A stretch of 64,000 nt of DNA from a bacterium (GTDB taxonomy: Bacteria > Deinococcota > Deinococci > Deinococcales > Deinococcaceae): the NCBI GenBank assembly GCA_021810505.1, contig JAJZIR010000002.1, forward strand, positions 1 to 64,000, written 5' to 3'. How positions within the stretch are numbered: the stretch's first letter is position 1; every line of letters begins with the position of its first letter. Positions 63,938-64,000 of this stretch are shown here, piece by piece. The notes below the pieces were generated by a model that had not been told where the DNA came from, did not search any database, and was given only the letters and a program-made list of their open reading frames with translations. Both the position numbers and the translations under genes were made by a program.

Positions 63938-63943
63938 CAGGGT

Positions 63944-64000
63944 ATGGCCGACGTGCAGGCCGCGGTAGCGGTCGCGGAGAGAGATAGTCAGGTGCAAGCC
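63944..64000 (+). CDS. Start of an unidentified gene (partial)
   Basis: Nineteen codons from ATG 63944 to the window end (MADVQAAVAVAERDSQVQA), a helical, Ala/Val-rich start without a recognisable motif. It is divergent from menA, where a polyprenyl diphosphate synthase or another men gene often lies, but nothing here proves that. Called because of the -10 box at the right distance. Confidence 0.4.
   Translation, partial: MADVQAAVAVAERDSQVQA

Overview
The window is GC-rich bacterial chromosome and looks like a member of the phylum Deinococcota (Deinococcus–Thermus). The L14, L24, S8, S5 and short adenylate kinase proteins have deinococcal features as I remember them (for example a glycine-rich insertion in L14). 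The cytochrome oxidase is a fused subunit I+III caa3 type of the Thermus kind. Many genes start directly behind a TANNNT -10 box, the leaderless arrangement known from Deinococcus. No species can be named from the sequence alone.

Layout. 1-14237: end of tuf and then the whole S10-spc-alpha ribosomal protein cluster in classical order, with secY, adk, infA and rpoA, mostly with 1-14 nt start/stop overlaps. 14330-14764: a VOC protein. 14765-16212: a 1.4 kb stretch without an intact gene, holding two strong RNA-like hairpins and a decayed transposase end resembling ISL3. 16213-18988 (-): thioesterase, HisJ-type PHP phosphatase and a PolX-like protein that has lost its polymerase aspartates. 19073-25869: LacI regulator with operator, CUT1 sugar ABC transporter and a debranching-type glycosidase. 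25903-29356: lon behind a possible HspR site, and a threonine/serine dehydratase.

29372-38177 (-): a tightly coupled run ctaB-ctaC-ctaDE-sco-ruvB-DUF4388-dnaG that joins caa3 oxidase biogenesis to DNA repair and replication genes. 38411-40949: DUF420 protein, panB, MFS exporter. 40957-49139: TPR protein, ftsH, CPT-like kinase, minDE, rodA and a long HflX. 49299-51095: membrane-anchored alpha/beta hydrolase. 51371-57060: dipeptide ABC transporter with an unusual M24 peptidase-fold protein, divergent from an IclR regulator. 57092-59204: four-helix membrane protein with Xre regulator, then a GH29 fucosidase. 59252-64000: a VOC gene, a small Cys-rich ORF, three tRNA genes (Asp, Phe, Thr) behind a near-consensus promoter, a HAD phosphatase, a serine beta-lactamase-fold protein, lysA, menA and the first codons of another gene.

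The most interesting points are: (1) several family members whose catalytic or metal ligands are gone while the fold is kept (PolX, SCO, M24); (2) a JAMM/RadC-like metal motif in the N-terminal extension of HflX; (3) ten TANNNT boxes placed 5-7 nt before start codons; (4) a structured, possibly RNA-coding segment at 14990-15133; (5) an intergenic hairpin with a perfect 19-bp stem at 51188-51232. No CRISPR array, prophage or intact insertion sequence was seen.
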